40,719 nucleotides of DNA. It comes from CAZSWR01 sp964610885. GTDB lineage: Bacteria; Bacteroidota; Ignavibacteria; Kapaibacteriales; UBA2268. Position 1 is the stretch's first letter; the number at the start of each line of letters is the position of its first letter. The notes beneath the pieces are model-generated. The model saw only the letters and a program-made list of their open reading frames with translations. It was not told the DNA's origin and did not search any database. A program made the translations under genes and the position numbers. The stretch covers positions 1 through 40,719 of the forward strand of contig CAZSWR010000021.1 in the NCBI GenBank assembly GCA_964610885.1, in the 5' to 3' direction. Of this stretch, positions 33,727 through 40,719 are shown in pieces.

Positions 33727-35130
33727 TTAACGGGATACTTCCTTTTTGTAGTATCTCAATTCCTCCGGGAAGAAAATTCTATCGGCGAGCGAAAGTCCCA
33801 CACCGATATATGCGCGGCTGAAACTGGTGAGGCGCCCGAGTTGGCTGCGAAGCTCGCCGCCCAATTGCTCGTCGGTCGAACCGCTGACGTAGCCGATGCT
33901 TAGCGAAAGATTCATCATTTCGCCCACGCGCAGGCTGAGCCGATTCCCGACGTGGAACATTTTCGACGGATAGTAGCTGTATTCGATAAAGGGTTCGGTG
34001 GCCAGTTCGTCGGCGAGTACGGTTTGCCAGTAGCCCACGCGAACAGGCAAAATGCCGAGGCCCCATTCGTTCTTGCCCATTGCTGCCAGATTGATGAGCG
34101 AAGTGCCGGCGTAGAATTTGTTGTTGAAGCCGGGAATCGGGATTGCAACCGACGCATTGGCTACGCGCAGAATCATACCGCTAATGGCATTCTTCGATGA
34201 ATCGTTGCCGAAAACGGACCTATCCGCACCGGACGCGAGGACTGTGGCCTGAAGCAAACCAACCTCCCATGACGAATGATGGTATTCGCTCCACTCTTTC
34301 TGAGTTTCGGGGACGCGATTAAGGAAGTCCAAGACCGAAACGCCAAACCCGGCATAGGGAATCACCGAGGTTTGCGCGCCCTTAACGGTGCTCGCTTTGA
34401 CCTGTGGGGAGCTTGCTGAGTTATTCCCAACGGCCAAGCCGGCATAGATACGGAAATTCAATCCGCCCACGGAGCCAAAGTCCAAAGAGCCGGACATATT
34501 GATGTATTGGGACGGATACCACCCAATGCCGAATGCCGGAGTGAAGGCAACATATGGAATGTCTTCTTTCAGGAAATAGCGTTTGCGGACGTAGATAGGG
34601 AAGACGCTCACGAGAGCCTTCTCGATACGTGCATCAGGAATGATCGCTTCGGCAATCGAGGTACCGATGGTCCAATTCGCAGCGTCGCGGAACCAACGCA
34701 AACGCCATTCGCCAATACCAAAGCGGTACAGCCCGCCGGGAATTTTCAGGTCTTTGCTTCCTCGCCAGCCGTCGCGAAGGCTGTCCAAAGAGGGGAAAAG
34801 GCCAAACAAACCGGTTCCGGCCGCGTTATTGCTTTCGCCGCTGAACATCAGTCCGACGCTTTCGAACATACCGAGCCTGATAAAGTCGGGGTACTTGCGG
34901 ATATGGAACGAATCGGCCCGGATCACTTCGTTTTCGGTATGAATCGTACGCGAAGAGGGGACGATCAATCCGTTGTCGCGGTTTCCGGGGACGTTTTGCA
35001 CCTGTTCATGCCGTGTCGTGTCGCGGTTCACGATTGCATACGTATCGATTTCCTCGCGAGTCGATAAGTTCGAACAGCCCCAAATCAGTGGGAACATCAT
35101 TCCGATAGTGAGTATCAAATATCTTTTCAT
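33727..35130 (-). CDS. Lipid-anchored outer-membrane-type beta protein, hypothetical
   Basis: A 467-residue protein with a lipoprotein signal ending LIWGC (Cys19). After a polar linker, from about residue 85 onward it shows many amphipathic strands with aromatic girdles (YRFGIGEWRLRWF, YVAFTPAFGIGWYPSQY, FRIYAGLAVG, NKFYAGTSLINLAAMG, FIEYSYYPS, LSLRVGEMMNLSLSIGYVSG, AYIGVGLSLADRIFF). That suggests a beta-barrel or beta-rich outer-membrane protein. I do not recognise a named family. The 82-base gap to the upstream hydrolase gene contains no clear promoter. Confidence 0.62.
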   Translation of the reverse strand: MKRYLILTIGMMFPLIWGCSNLSTREEIDTYAIVNRDTTRHEQVQNVPGNRDNGLIVPSSRTIHTENEVIRADSFHIRKYPDFIRLGMFESVGLMFSGESNNAAGTGLFGLFPSLDSLRDGWRGSKDLKIPGGLYRFGIGEWRLRWFRDAANWTIGTSIAEAIIPDARIEKALVSVFPIYVRKRYFLKEDIPYVAFTPAFGIGWYPSQYINMSGSLDFGSVGGLNFRIYAGLAVGNNSASSPQVKASTVKGAQTSVIPYAGFGVSVLDFLNRVPETQKEWSEYHHSSWEVGLLQATVLASGADRSVFGNDSSKNAISGMILRVANASVAIPIPGFNNKFYAGTSLINLAAMGKNEWGLGILPVRVGYWQTVLADELATEPFIEYSYYPSKMFHVGNRLSLRVGEMMNLSLSIGYVSGSTDEQLGGELRSQLGRLTSFSRAYIGVGLSLADRIFFPEELRYYKKEVSR

Positions 35131-35212
35131 ATAGGAGCAATCCTGTATATATTTATATTTTTTTCGGCTTTAATCCGGCAATTTCAAATTCAACAATTCA
35201 TAGTAAAGAGTA

Positions 35213-35902
35213 CTAATTCTTTTCCTGAGCGTTTTTTACCTCGACGTCGAGCGCAATAAAGCCCTTAAGCTCGGCGTGGATAGCGTCTCCATCGGCGATA
35301 GGCCCGACTCCCTCCGGCGTGCCCGTGAATATGGCATCGCCCGGTTGGAGCGTAAAGACATTGGATAGGAATTCCACCAGAACTGCCACGCTGCGCTCCA
35401 TCTGCGAAGTGCTGGCTTTCTGGCGCAATTCGCCATTGACTCGCAACTCGATAACGAAATGCGGATCCCGGCCGGCGGCTTCTGCTGGGACGATCATCGA
35501 GACCGGTGCCGATGTGGCAAACCCTTTCGATACTGCCCATGGGTTGCCTTCCTCTCGGGCGCGTCTCTGCACGTCGCGCAGAGTAACGTCGATACCAACG
35601 GCATATCCGGCCACGTAGTCCAAGGCATCGGAGGCCGAGACATGCGAGCATTCGCGTCCGATAACGACTACCAGCTCCAATTCGTGGTGCACCAATTCGG
35701 AGAATTTAGGCAGCTGAATCGATTCACCATCCTCGACGAAGGCAGCCGGCGGTTTTATGAAAACAATGATTTCCGAGGGGACGTCGCCTCCCATTTCGCG
35801 GGCGTGGGCCTCGTAGTTCCGTCCGATGCCATAGAATGTACCCACCTGCAATTTCCTGCCGTCTGTGAACTTGAAATATTTCGGCATAGCGTCCTCAATC
35901 AT
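35213..35902 (-). CDS. Fumarylacetoacetate hydrolase (FAH) family protein
   Basis: A 229-residue FAH-fold enzyme. Metal ligands are at HHELELVVVIGRE (Glu74, Glu76) and GIDVTLRD (Asp105). The ending FTGTPEGVGPIADGD is the family signature. Members of this size act as acylpyruvate hydrolases, oxaloacetate decarboxylases or isomerases of catechol breakdown; the specific reaction is not evident. The ATG is only three bases after the penicillin-binding-protein stop, so both are on one transcript, though a second ATG at 35887 is also possible. The pairing with a cell-wall gene has no obvious metabolic logic. Confidence 0.88.
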   Translation of the reverse strand: MIEDAMPKYFKFTDGRKLQVGTFYGIGRNYEAHAREMGGDVPSEIIVFIKPPAAFVEDGESIQLPKFSELVHHELELVVVIGRECSHVSASDALDYVAGYAVGIDVTLRDVQRRAREEGNPWAVSKGFATSAPVSMIVPAEAAGRDPHFVIELRVNGELRQKASTSQMERSVAVLVEFLSNVFTLQPGDAIFTGTPEGVGPIADGDAIHAELKGFIALDVEVKNAQEKN

Positions 35903-35905
35903 TAG

Positions 35906-38218
35906 TTAGATAATTCTTGCTTTCTTCTTTTGGTCTGCACCGGCGTTTTGGTTCAACTTCGGGAAGGTTGCTTTCTTCTCGGACTGGTCTTTCTTCGTAT
36001 CTTTTTTTTCTTCTATTGGTTCCGGTTTTTTGGCCGGGGCTTCGTCGTTTCTGATTTGTTCGGTCGATGGCATTCGTTGCAATTCGGCGCTGTACGGGTC
36101 GTCGCCCTCGTCGTTGAAAATGCCGCCCGTGGCGGACGAATCCACCATATTGAACGCGAATTTTCTTTGTTTATAGGGAAGGCGTTCGTCCGAGTATATC
36201 TTCTTCATGAGCAATCCCCAGATTGGGGCCGCTGCAGAGGCTGCGTAGGCATAGCTGCCGGTGAAAGTGATTCGCCGGTCGTCGAAGCCCACCCACACGC
36301 CGGCCACCAACTGCGGCGAGAATCCGATGAACCAAGCGTCTGCGTAGTCGTTCGTGGTGCCGGTTTTGCCGCCGCATTCCAAGCCCGGAGGAAGCATTTT
36401 CTTGATTCCCCACGCAGTACCGTAATTGATGACGCCCTGCATCATCATTGCCATTTGCCGCGCAATTTTGGGTGGAAGGGCGTCTGTGGCTTCGGCTGCT
36501 CCATTCTTTTCGAAAATAGCCGTACCGAATTGGTCATCGATCGAATTTACGTAATATGGTTTGACGTGGATACCATCGTTGATAAACGTGCCGAAAGCCG
36601 AAGTCATTTCCATCGGGCGTACTTCGCCGCCGGCGCCGAGGCTGAGCGCGGGCACAGCATTGAGGTTCGATTCGATGCCCATTTTTCGCGCCAAGTCAAT
36701 TACTTCCGAAGGCGACGTAACGGTCGTGATGAGCCGCGCCGAAACGGTGTTGATCGATCCGGCAAGAGCCTGGCTGAGCGAGACCATGCCGCCCTCGTTT
36801 TTGCCCGAGCCGCGCGGAGACCACGATTCGCCCGATGGCAGTGTGTATGTATATGGTCCTGATTCGATCATGCTCGAGGGCGTCAGCCCTTTCATCAGCG
36901 CAGCCGAATAGACAAAAGGTTTGAACGTGGAGCCGGGCTGGCGGTTGATCCGCGTAACGTGATTCAGCGAATACTTGGCGTCGGGGCTTTCCTGAAGGAA
37001 TTTCGGCGAAGCGCCCACCATCGCAAGTATCGCGCCGTTTGTCGGGTCGATAACTACCAAACCCACCTGAACTGTGGTGGCGGCATTTTTCACGGAATCG
37101 ACGAATTCTCGTTTGTATCGCAGCTCGTCGGCGATGGCCTCGCGTTTGTCCGTCGGAGCCGAATTGTATGCCGGATTGTCTTTAATTGCTTTATTGATTA
37201 AGGTGTTAAGCAGTTCTGTATTCCTGGACCACGACCAAGATTTATTGAAGACAGCTTGGAATTTCTCTAAATGCTCCGCGACGGCTTCCTCGGCGTATTG
37301 CTGTATGCGAGAGTTGAGCGTGGTATGGATGATAAGCCCGTCGCGATAGATATCGAATTCCTTCATGTTTTTCGAGAGGTCTTGGCGAATCATTTCGACG
37401 AAGTGCGGTGCTGCGAGCGGTGCCTTCCGTTGGTCTTTGAATTTTGCCAAGTTAATCGGTTCCTGAAGCGACCTTGCGTAGGTGGTTTCGGTGATCTTGC
37501 CTTGGTCGCGCATCATACGCAGCACGAGATTCCGTCTCTCGAGCGCTTTCGGATAGTCCGAGATACCGTTATAGATCTCCGGTGCCTTCAGCAGCCCGAC
37601 TAAGAAAGCGCATTCGGCGGTGCTGAGCTGCATCGGCGGCTTGTCGAAATAGACCTGTGCAGCCACCTGCACTCCATAGGCGCCGCGTCCGAAATTGACA
37701 GTGTTGGCATACATCTGGAGTATTTCATCTTTCGTGAAAGCCTTTTCGATGTTGATTGCAGTAACGGCTTCGCGGATTTTCCTTTTCCAGGTGCCCTCTT
37801 GGGTGAAGTAGAGATTTCGCGCCAATTGCATCGTAATCGTCGAAGCTCCCTCGCCACGGCGGCCGGATGCCTTGCGGAAAATGTTCTTTATTGCAGCGTT
37901 CATAACGCGGGCGGTGTGAATGCCCCAATGGTCATAGAATTCTTTGTCTTCGACGGCCACGAGTGCGTTCTGGAAATCCTTCGGAATACTATCGAGCGAA
38001 AGGGAGACTCGGCGCTGGATGTAGAAGTGGTCGAGCAATTTTCCGTCGGCGCTAAGGATTTGCGTTGCGAAATTTTGTTTTGGATTCTCAAGTTGTTCGA
38101 GCGATGGCAGATGCCCCGCGACTGTGAAGTACACGGCGATGGCGACGACGAAAGCCAATCCGAGCGTTCCGGCGCAAAGCCATACAAAGAATTTGAAAGG
38201 TGTCAGTGGTCCACGCAT
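35906..38218 (-). CDS. Class A penicillin-binding protein (PBP1A family)
   Basis: A 770-residue bifunctional peptidoglycan synthase with a short cytoplasmic start and one membrane helix (about 10-33). The GT51 glycosyltransferase domain has catalytic Glu90 in VEDKEFYDHWG and RGEGASTITMQLARNL. A transpeptidase domain follows, with Ser430/Lys433 in PGSTFK, Ser488-Ile-Asn490, and KTGT at 618-621. The last 70 residues are a Lys/Glu-rich low-complexity tail. It polymerises and crosslinks peptidoglycan in the periplasm. It lies 40 bases downstream of the OmpA-type lipoprotein gene, with a possible promoter of its own in that gap. Confidence 0.95.
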   Translation of the reverse strand: MRGPLTPFKFFVWLCAGTLGLAFVVAIAVYFTVAGHLPSLEQLENPKQNFATQILSADGKLLDHFYIQRRVSLSLDSIPKDFQNALVAVEDKEFYDHWGIHTARVMNAAIKNIFRKASGRRGEGASTITMQLARNLYFTQEGTWKRKIREAVTAINIEKAFTKDEILQMYANTVNFGRGAYGVQVAAQVYFDKPPMQLSTAECAFLVGLLKAPEIYNGISDYPKALERRNLVLRMMRDQGKITETTYARSLQEPINLAKFKDQRKAPLAAPHFVEMIRQDLSKNMKEFDIYRDGLIIHTTLNSRIQQYAEEAVAEHLEKFQAVFNKSWSWSRNTELLNTLINKAIKDNPAYNSAPTDKREAIADELRYKREFVDSVKNAATTVQVGLVVIDPTNGAILAMVGASPKFLQESPDAKYSLNHVTRINRQPGSTFKPFVYSAALMKGLTPSSMIESGPYTYTLPSGESWSPRGSGKNEGGMVSLSQALAGSINTVSARLITTVTSPSEVIDLARKMGIESNLNAVPALSLGAGGEVRPMEMTSAFGTFINDGIHVKPYYVNSIDDQFGTAIFEKNGAAEATDALPPKIARQMAMMMQGVINYGTAWGIKKMLPPGLECGGKTGTTNDYADAWFIGFSPQLVAGVWVGFDDRRITFTGSYAYAASAAAPIWGLLMKKIYSDERLPYKQRKFAFNMVDSSATGGIFNDEGDDPYSAELQRMPSTEQIRNDEAPAKKPEPIEEKKDTKKDQSEKKATFPKLNQNAGADQKKKARII

Positions 38219-38253
38219 TTTATTTCTATAGTCCTTTGAATATCATCATGTTA

Positions 38254-38282
38254 CAAATCTATTTCTTAAGTATTTTTTCCAA
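38254..38282 (-). promoter_or_regulatory. Possible Bacteroidota-type promoter for the PBP gene
   Basis: On the minus strand, TTG (38282-38280) is followed after 18 bases by TAGATTTG (38261-38254), an exact TAnnTTTG. It overlaps the stop of the upstream OmpA gene and ends 35 bases before the PBP ATG. Confidence 0.4.
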
Positions 38283-40196
38283 TTCCACTCGGCGGCAGCG
38301 CAAATGCCACTGTTCGTCGGATTCGCCCGGCTTTTGGTCGAGCAATTGGGATTTTCCTGCCGAACGTTCCTCAAGAATTTCGGCGGGCACGCCACGGTTG
38401 ATTAATTGCTTGGCGATGAAGGCCACCCTCTTCCGGCCGAGGTTCAGGTTGTATTGCTCGGAAGCAATAACATCAGTGTGGCCGGTAAGGATAATTTTCT
38501 CGATTTTGTCGAGCGACATTTTAATGTTTTTCGCCAGCAGGTCCAGTTCGCTCTGCCAGGTCTTGTTCGACGGGATACCATTCGTGTCGAGCGCATATTT
38601 GTAAGGATTGCTAAAATCGTCGTATGGGAAATTTATCCTAAGCGTAAGGCTTTCGGGCACTTTGTATATGTGTTGCTGAGTTTTCACGGTGTCGTCTTTG
38701 GCGACGCTAACCTTGTACGATTCGAAAAACAGTTCGGGCGCCTGGGCAGTAACTTCGTATTGGACGCCCTTTTCGAGCGGAATCCTGTAATTTCCGGCGT
38801 CGTCTGCCGTAAAGATTGCGTTTGGCGTGGCGTTCCTATCGAATTTATCGAAGAAATTGCCGTTGTTCCGCGCCACGTTTTCCAGTTCACGGTCGTTTTC
38901 GAGGGTTTCGAGGTTCGTCGTATCCATGCGGATTGGGCCAACGATGGTTTTGCCCTGCGCGCCGATGGTCAGCATCCTGACGCTGAGTTCGGCCTTGGGG
39001 ACTGGCTTGCCTGTGTTTGCATTGAGCACGGTGCCGACCAAATCGAAGAATGGGAAATCAATGTCAGGCAGTTTGGTTTCCGAAAGTGCCGGCTCGAAAT
39101 CGACGGCGAGAGGGACATCCTTCGGCGCGGCTTTTTTTGTATCGTCAAATTTAACTTTTACTTGCAATTTCCTGACGAACAGGTCGAAGCCGCCTTTGTT
39201 TTCGATGAGCGAGCTTGCTTGCTGGTTCGACGAATAATAGAATGTGGTTTCGTCCTCGTCGGGTATGTGCGGGAAGAGTTCGTCGGCGGCAGTATTCATG
39301 GGCGGACGCATGTTCTCCGGCCTGGAGAAAAAATTCGAGGGGTTTGCGAGCACGTCTGTATTTCCATCGGCGACAGCCCTCCAGAAGTCCGACGAAACGT
39401 AGGATACGAAGATATCGTAGCCGCCCACGGTTTCGTGGCCGCAGGACGAGAAATACAGCTCGCGTCCGTCTTTGGAGATGAAGGGCGAGAGTTCGTGGCA
39501 GGCCGTATTGACGACCGGGCCGCAATTGAAAGCGCGGGACCATTTGCCGTCCGGCATCTGGGCAATGAACCAGATATCAGTTCCGCCATTGTTCGGCAGC
39601 AGGTCCGACGAGAAAAATATAACCTTGCCGTTAGTCGAAATTGTCGGTTGCGATTCCCAGAAGAATCCTTTTGGATCGATTTCGGCTGAAAGCGAAACCG
39701 GCGAAATAATCATGTTTTCGTTGAACTTGGAATAGTATAGCTCCGAGTTGCCATAATTGAAGAAGCCTTTCGTATTGACCGCTGCGAAGGCGGCATTTTT
39801 GTTCCTCACGGAAATAAATCCGAAGTGGTTCGCGAAGTCTGTCCCGCCGATGCCCGATTCGTGAGTGCCGGAATTGAATCGCGGCATACGATAGATCCGG
39901 GGCGTTTGGAGCGAATCCTCAGTCGTTGTGATTATCGCCTTCTTTTCGCTGATGAAAGAAATGGCCCATTCGTCGTTGATCGAGTTTGTGTTCGAGAGCG
40001 GGAGGAATTCGTAGTACGAACTGGCGGTGTCGCGGTAGCGCTTGCTCGTATCGACGGCGGTTCCGGCCCATGCAGTGGGCTTGCATTCCTGCTTGGGCTC
40101 TGGGCACGAGATCTCTTTGAGGTTAGTGGTGCCAATGCCGCAGGACGAAACAACAAGCGCGATAATCAGGCAAATCGTGTATGAGCTATACTTCAT
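38259..40196 (-). CDS. OmpA-family lipoprotein with PD40 propeller and CarboxypepD-regulatory domain (PorE-like)
   Basis: From the ATG at 40196, 645 residues with a lipoprotein signal ending VVSSC (Cys19). Upstream in-frame TTG 40223 and ATG 40214 would spoil the signal. Order: a propeller region with three PD40 motifs (GGTDIWF, GGYDIFVS, GGFDLFVRK preceded by VIFFSSD, LYFSSC and FYYSS); a CarboxypepD-regulatory/CNA-B-like module (FDLVGTVLNANTGKPVPKAELSV, NYRIPLEKGVQYEVTAQA); and a C-terminal OmpA peptidoglycan-binding domain (ILTGHTD, NLNLGRKRVAFIAKQL, RSAGKSQ). This is the architecture of PorE of the type IX secretion system and of gliding-associated proteins, minus the N-terminal TPR. It probably links the outer membrane to peptidoglycan. 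Confidence 0.87.
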   Translation of the reverse strand: MKYSSYTICLIIALVVSSCGIGTTNLKEISCPEPKQECKPTAWAGTAVDTSKRYRDTASSYYEFLPLSNTNSINDEWAISFISEKKAIITTTEDSLQTPRIYRMPRFNSGTHESGIGGTDFANHFGFISVRNKNAAFAAVNTKGFFNYGNSELYYSKFNENMIISPVSLSAEIDPKGFFWESQPTISTNGKVIFFSSDLLPNNGGTDIWFIAQMPDGKWSRAFNCGPVVNTACHELSPFISKDGRELYFSSCGHETVGGYDIFVSYVSSDFWRAVADGNTDVLANPSNFFSRPENMRPPMNTAADELFPHIPDEDETTFYYSSNQQASSLIENKGGFDLFVRKLQVKVKFDDTKKAAPKDVPLAVDFEPALSETKLPDIDFPFFDLVGTVLNANTGKPVPKAELSVRMLTIGAQGKTIVGPIRMDTTNLETLENDRELENVARNNGNFFDKFDRNATPNAIFTADDAGNYRIPLEKGVQYEVTAQAPELFFESYKVSVAKDDTVKTQQHIYKVPESLTLRINFPYDDFSNPYKYALDTNGIPSNKTWQSELDLLAKNIKMSLDKIEKIILTGHTDVIASEQYNLNLGRKRVAFIAKQLINRGVPAEILEERSAGKSQLLDQKPGESDEQWHLRCRRVELEKILKK

Positions 40197-40232
40197 ATTC
40201 TGACGCTTTTCCATATTGTTCAATACTAATTA

Positions 40233-40240
40233 CAAAAATA
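40233..40240 (-). promoter_or_regulatory. Possible -7 element for the OmpA-type gene
   Basis: The minus strand reads TATTTTTG, an exact TAnnTTTG, 36 bases before the chosen ATG at 40196. No -33 element at the right distance was found. The sequence is A+T-rich, so a chance match is possible. Confidence 0.25.
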
Positions 40241-40577
40241 AAATATATATTAATATGATCTATCCGAAAATCAATCGATACGATAAATATTCATCGATAA
40301 TCAATTGAACATGTTAATGAACTGATGAATTCAATGGTTGAGAATTGACGGCAAGCAAACGCCTTGCACGCGCCTATCGGAACCGACGAAGAGCAGCCCC
40401 GAAAATTTCATTTAGATTGTTAATACAAAGAAAAATGATGGCCATGTTTGACGCCACGATGAGTTGATGTGCTGATGTGATGATATGATGATAATAGTTG
40501 CAAGGGAAAAGGTAAAAGTAGCAAGTAGAAAGATGTGCCATTCCTCCGAGGTTTGGTACGTCTTTCAGAAAAGTCGG

Positions 40578-40594
40578 GCGGGTTCGGAACCCGC
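40578..40594. repeat. GCGGGTT-cgg-AACCCGC hairpin repeat, copy 2
   Basis: Same 7-bp stem, triloop position and flanks (TCGGGC before, CGCTC after) as 15112-15128. Confidence 0.6.
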
Positions 40595-40607
40595 TCCTAC
40601 ACCTTCT

Positions 40608-40643
40608 CAAGTAGAAAGTTGAAAGGAGCAAGTTGCAAGTAGA
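40608..40643. repeat. 36-bp dispersed repeat, copy 2
   Basis: Matches 20441-20476 at 33 of 36 bases by eye; non-coding and immediately followed by a tandem repeat. Confidence 0.65.
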
Positions 40644-40648
40644 ATTTT

Positions 40649-40684
40649 GTGCTGTCCTAAATTGATGTACTGTCCTAAATAGAG
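40649..40684. repeat. Two-copy 18-bp tandem repeat
   Basis: GTGCTGTCCTAAATTGAT is followed directly by GTACTGTCCTAAATAGAG (15 of 18 identical). Repeated TGTCCTAAAT next to the window edge could be the end of an insertion sequence continuing outside, but no transposase is visible. Confidence 0.5.
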
Positions 40685-40719
40685 TTGACTTTTTGAATTT
40701 AGAATACAAATTAAAAAAG

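Larger units (their letters stand above)
40241..40719. other. Repeat-rich gene-free right end
   Basis: No credible gene. It contains a GATG/CTGATG-rich stretch at 40469-40494, a degenerate AAGTAGCAAGTAGAAAG element near 40496-40532, the GCGGGTT hairpin (40578-40594), the 36-bp repeat (40608-40643) and an 18-bp tandem repeat (40649-40684). The minus-strand open frame across 40374-40709 is made of these repeats and is not considered coding. Confidence 0.6.

Noticed and set aside
40374..40709. Minus-strand open frame of 111 codons
   Set aside because: It is made of dispersed repeats (GCGGGTT hairpin, 36-bp repeat, tandem repeat) and has no protein-like features.

Overview
The window looks like a chromosomal piece of a Gram-negative bacterium of the Bacteroidota/Chlorobiota/Ignavibacteria (Kapabacteria-like) assemblage. 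This is inferred from a DUF3098 membrane protein, an OmpA/PD40/carboxypeptidase-regulatory lipoprotein like the type IX secretion protein PorE, a two-component-propeller secreted protein, several lipoproteins, weak or absent Shine-Dalgarno sequences, and promoters of the TTTG-N19-TAnnTTTG kind. No rRNA, tRNA, CRISPR array, complete insertion sequence or prophage is visible.

Layout. 1-530: end of a LamG-type surface protein, cut by the window edge. 575-7199 (minus): a tight seven-gene operon of acyl carrier protein, FabG-like reductase, AMP-forming ligase, LuxE-type acyl-protein synthetase, LuxC-type acyl-CoA reductase, GNAT acyltransferase and polysaccharide deacetylase. It reads as a dedicated acyl activation/reduction and transfer pathway with no luciferase. 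7487-9166: a YgiQ radical SAM protein. 9745-14538 (minus): a membrane-bound 1597-aa multi-PAS/GAF histidine kinase. 14539-15601: a gene-free island packed with short hairpin repeats. 15602-19310 (minus): era, a sugar-phosphate nucleotidyltransferase, a lipoprotein and metK. 19433-20422: DUF3098 and free-methionine-R-sulfoxide reductase. 20622-27713 (minus): a giant 2363-aa soluble kinase with two PocR, about twelve PAS and one GAF domain. 27890-32381 (plus): ribH, a secreted propeller protein and an NtrC-type sigma-54 response regulator. 32382-33055: a second repeat island. 33056-40196 (minus): two cell-envelope lipoproteins, a fumarylacetoacetase-family hydrolase, a class A penicillin-binding protein and the PorE-like OmpA lipoprotein. 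The right end is again repeat-rich.

The themes are envelope biogenesis, elaborate sensory kinases, and a likely specialised acyl-modification operon. The operon and the two families of covarying triloop hairpins are the most unusual signals. Starts were corrected by eye where the longest open frame begins at an implausible TTG/GTG; era and the AMP-ligase appear to use real TTG starts.
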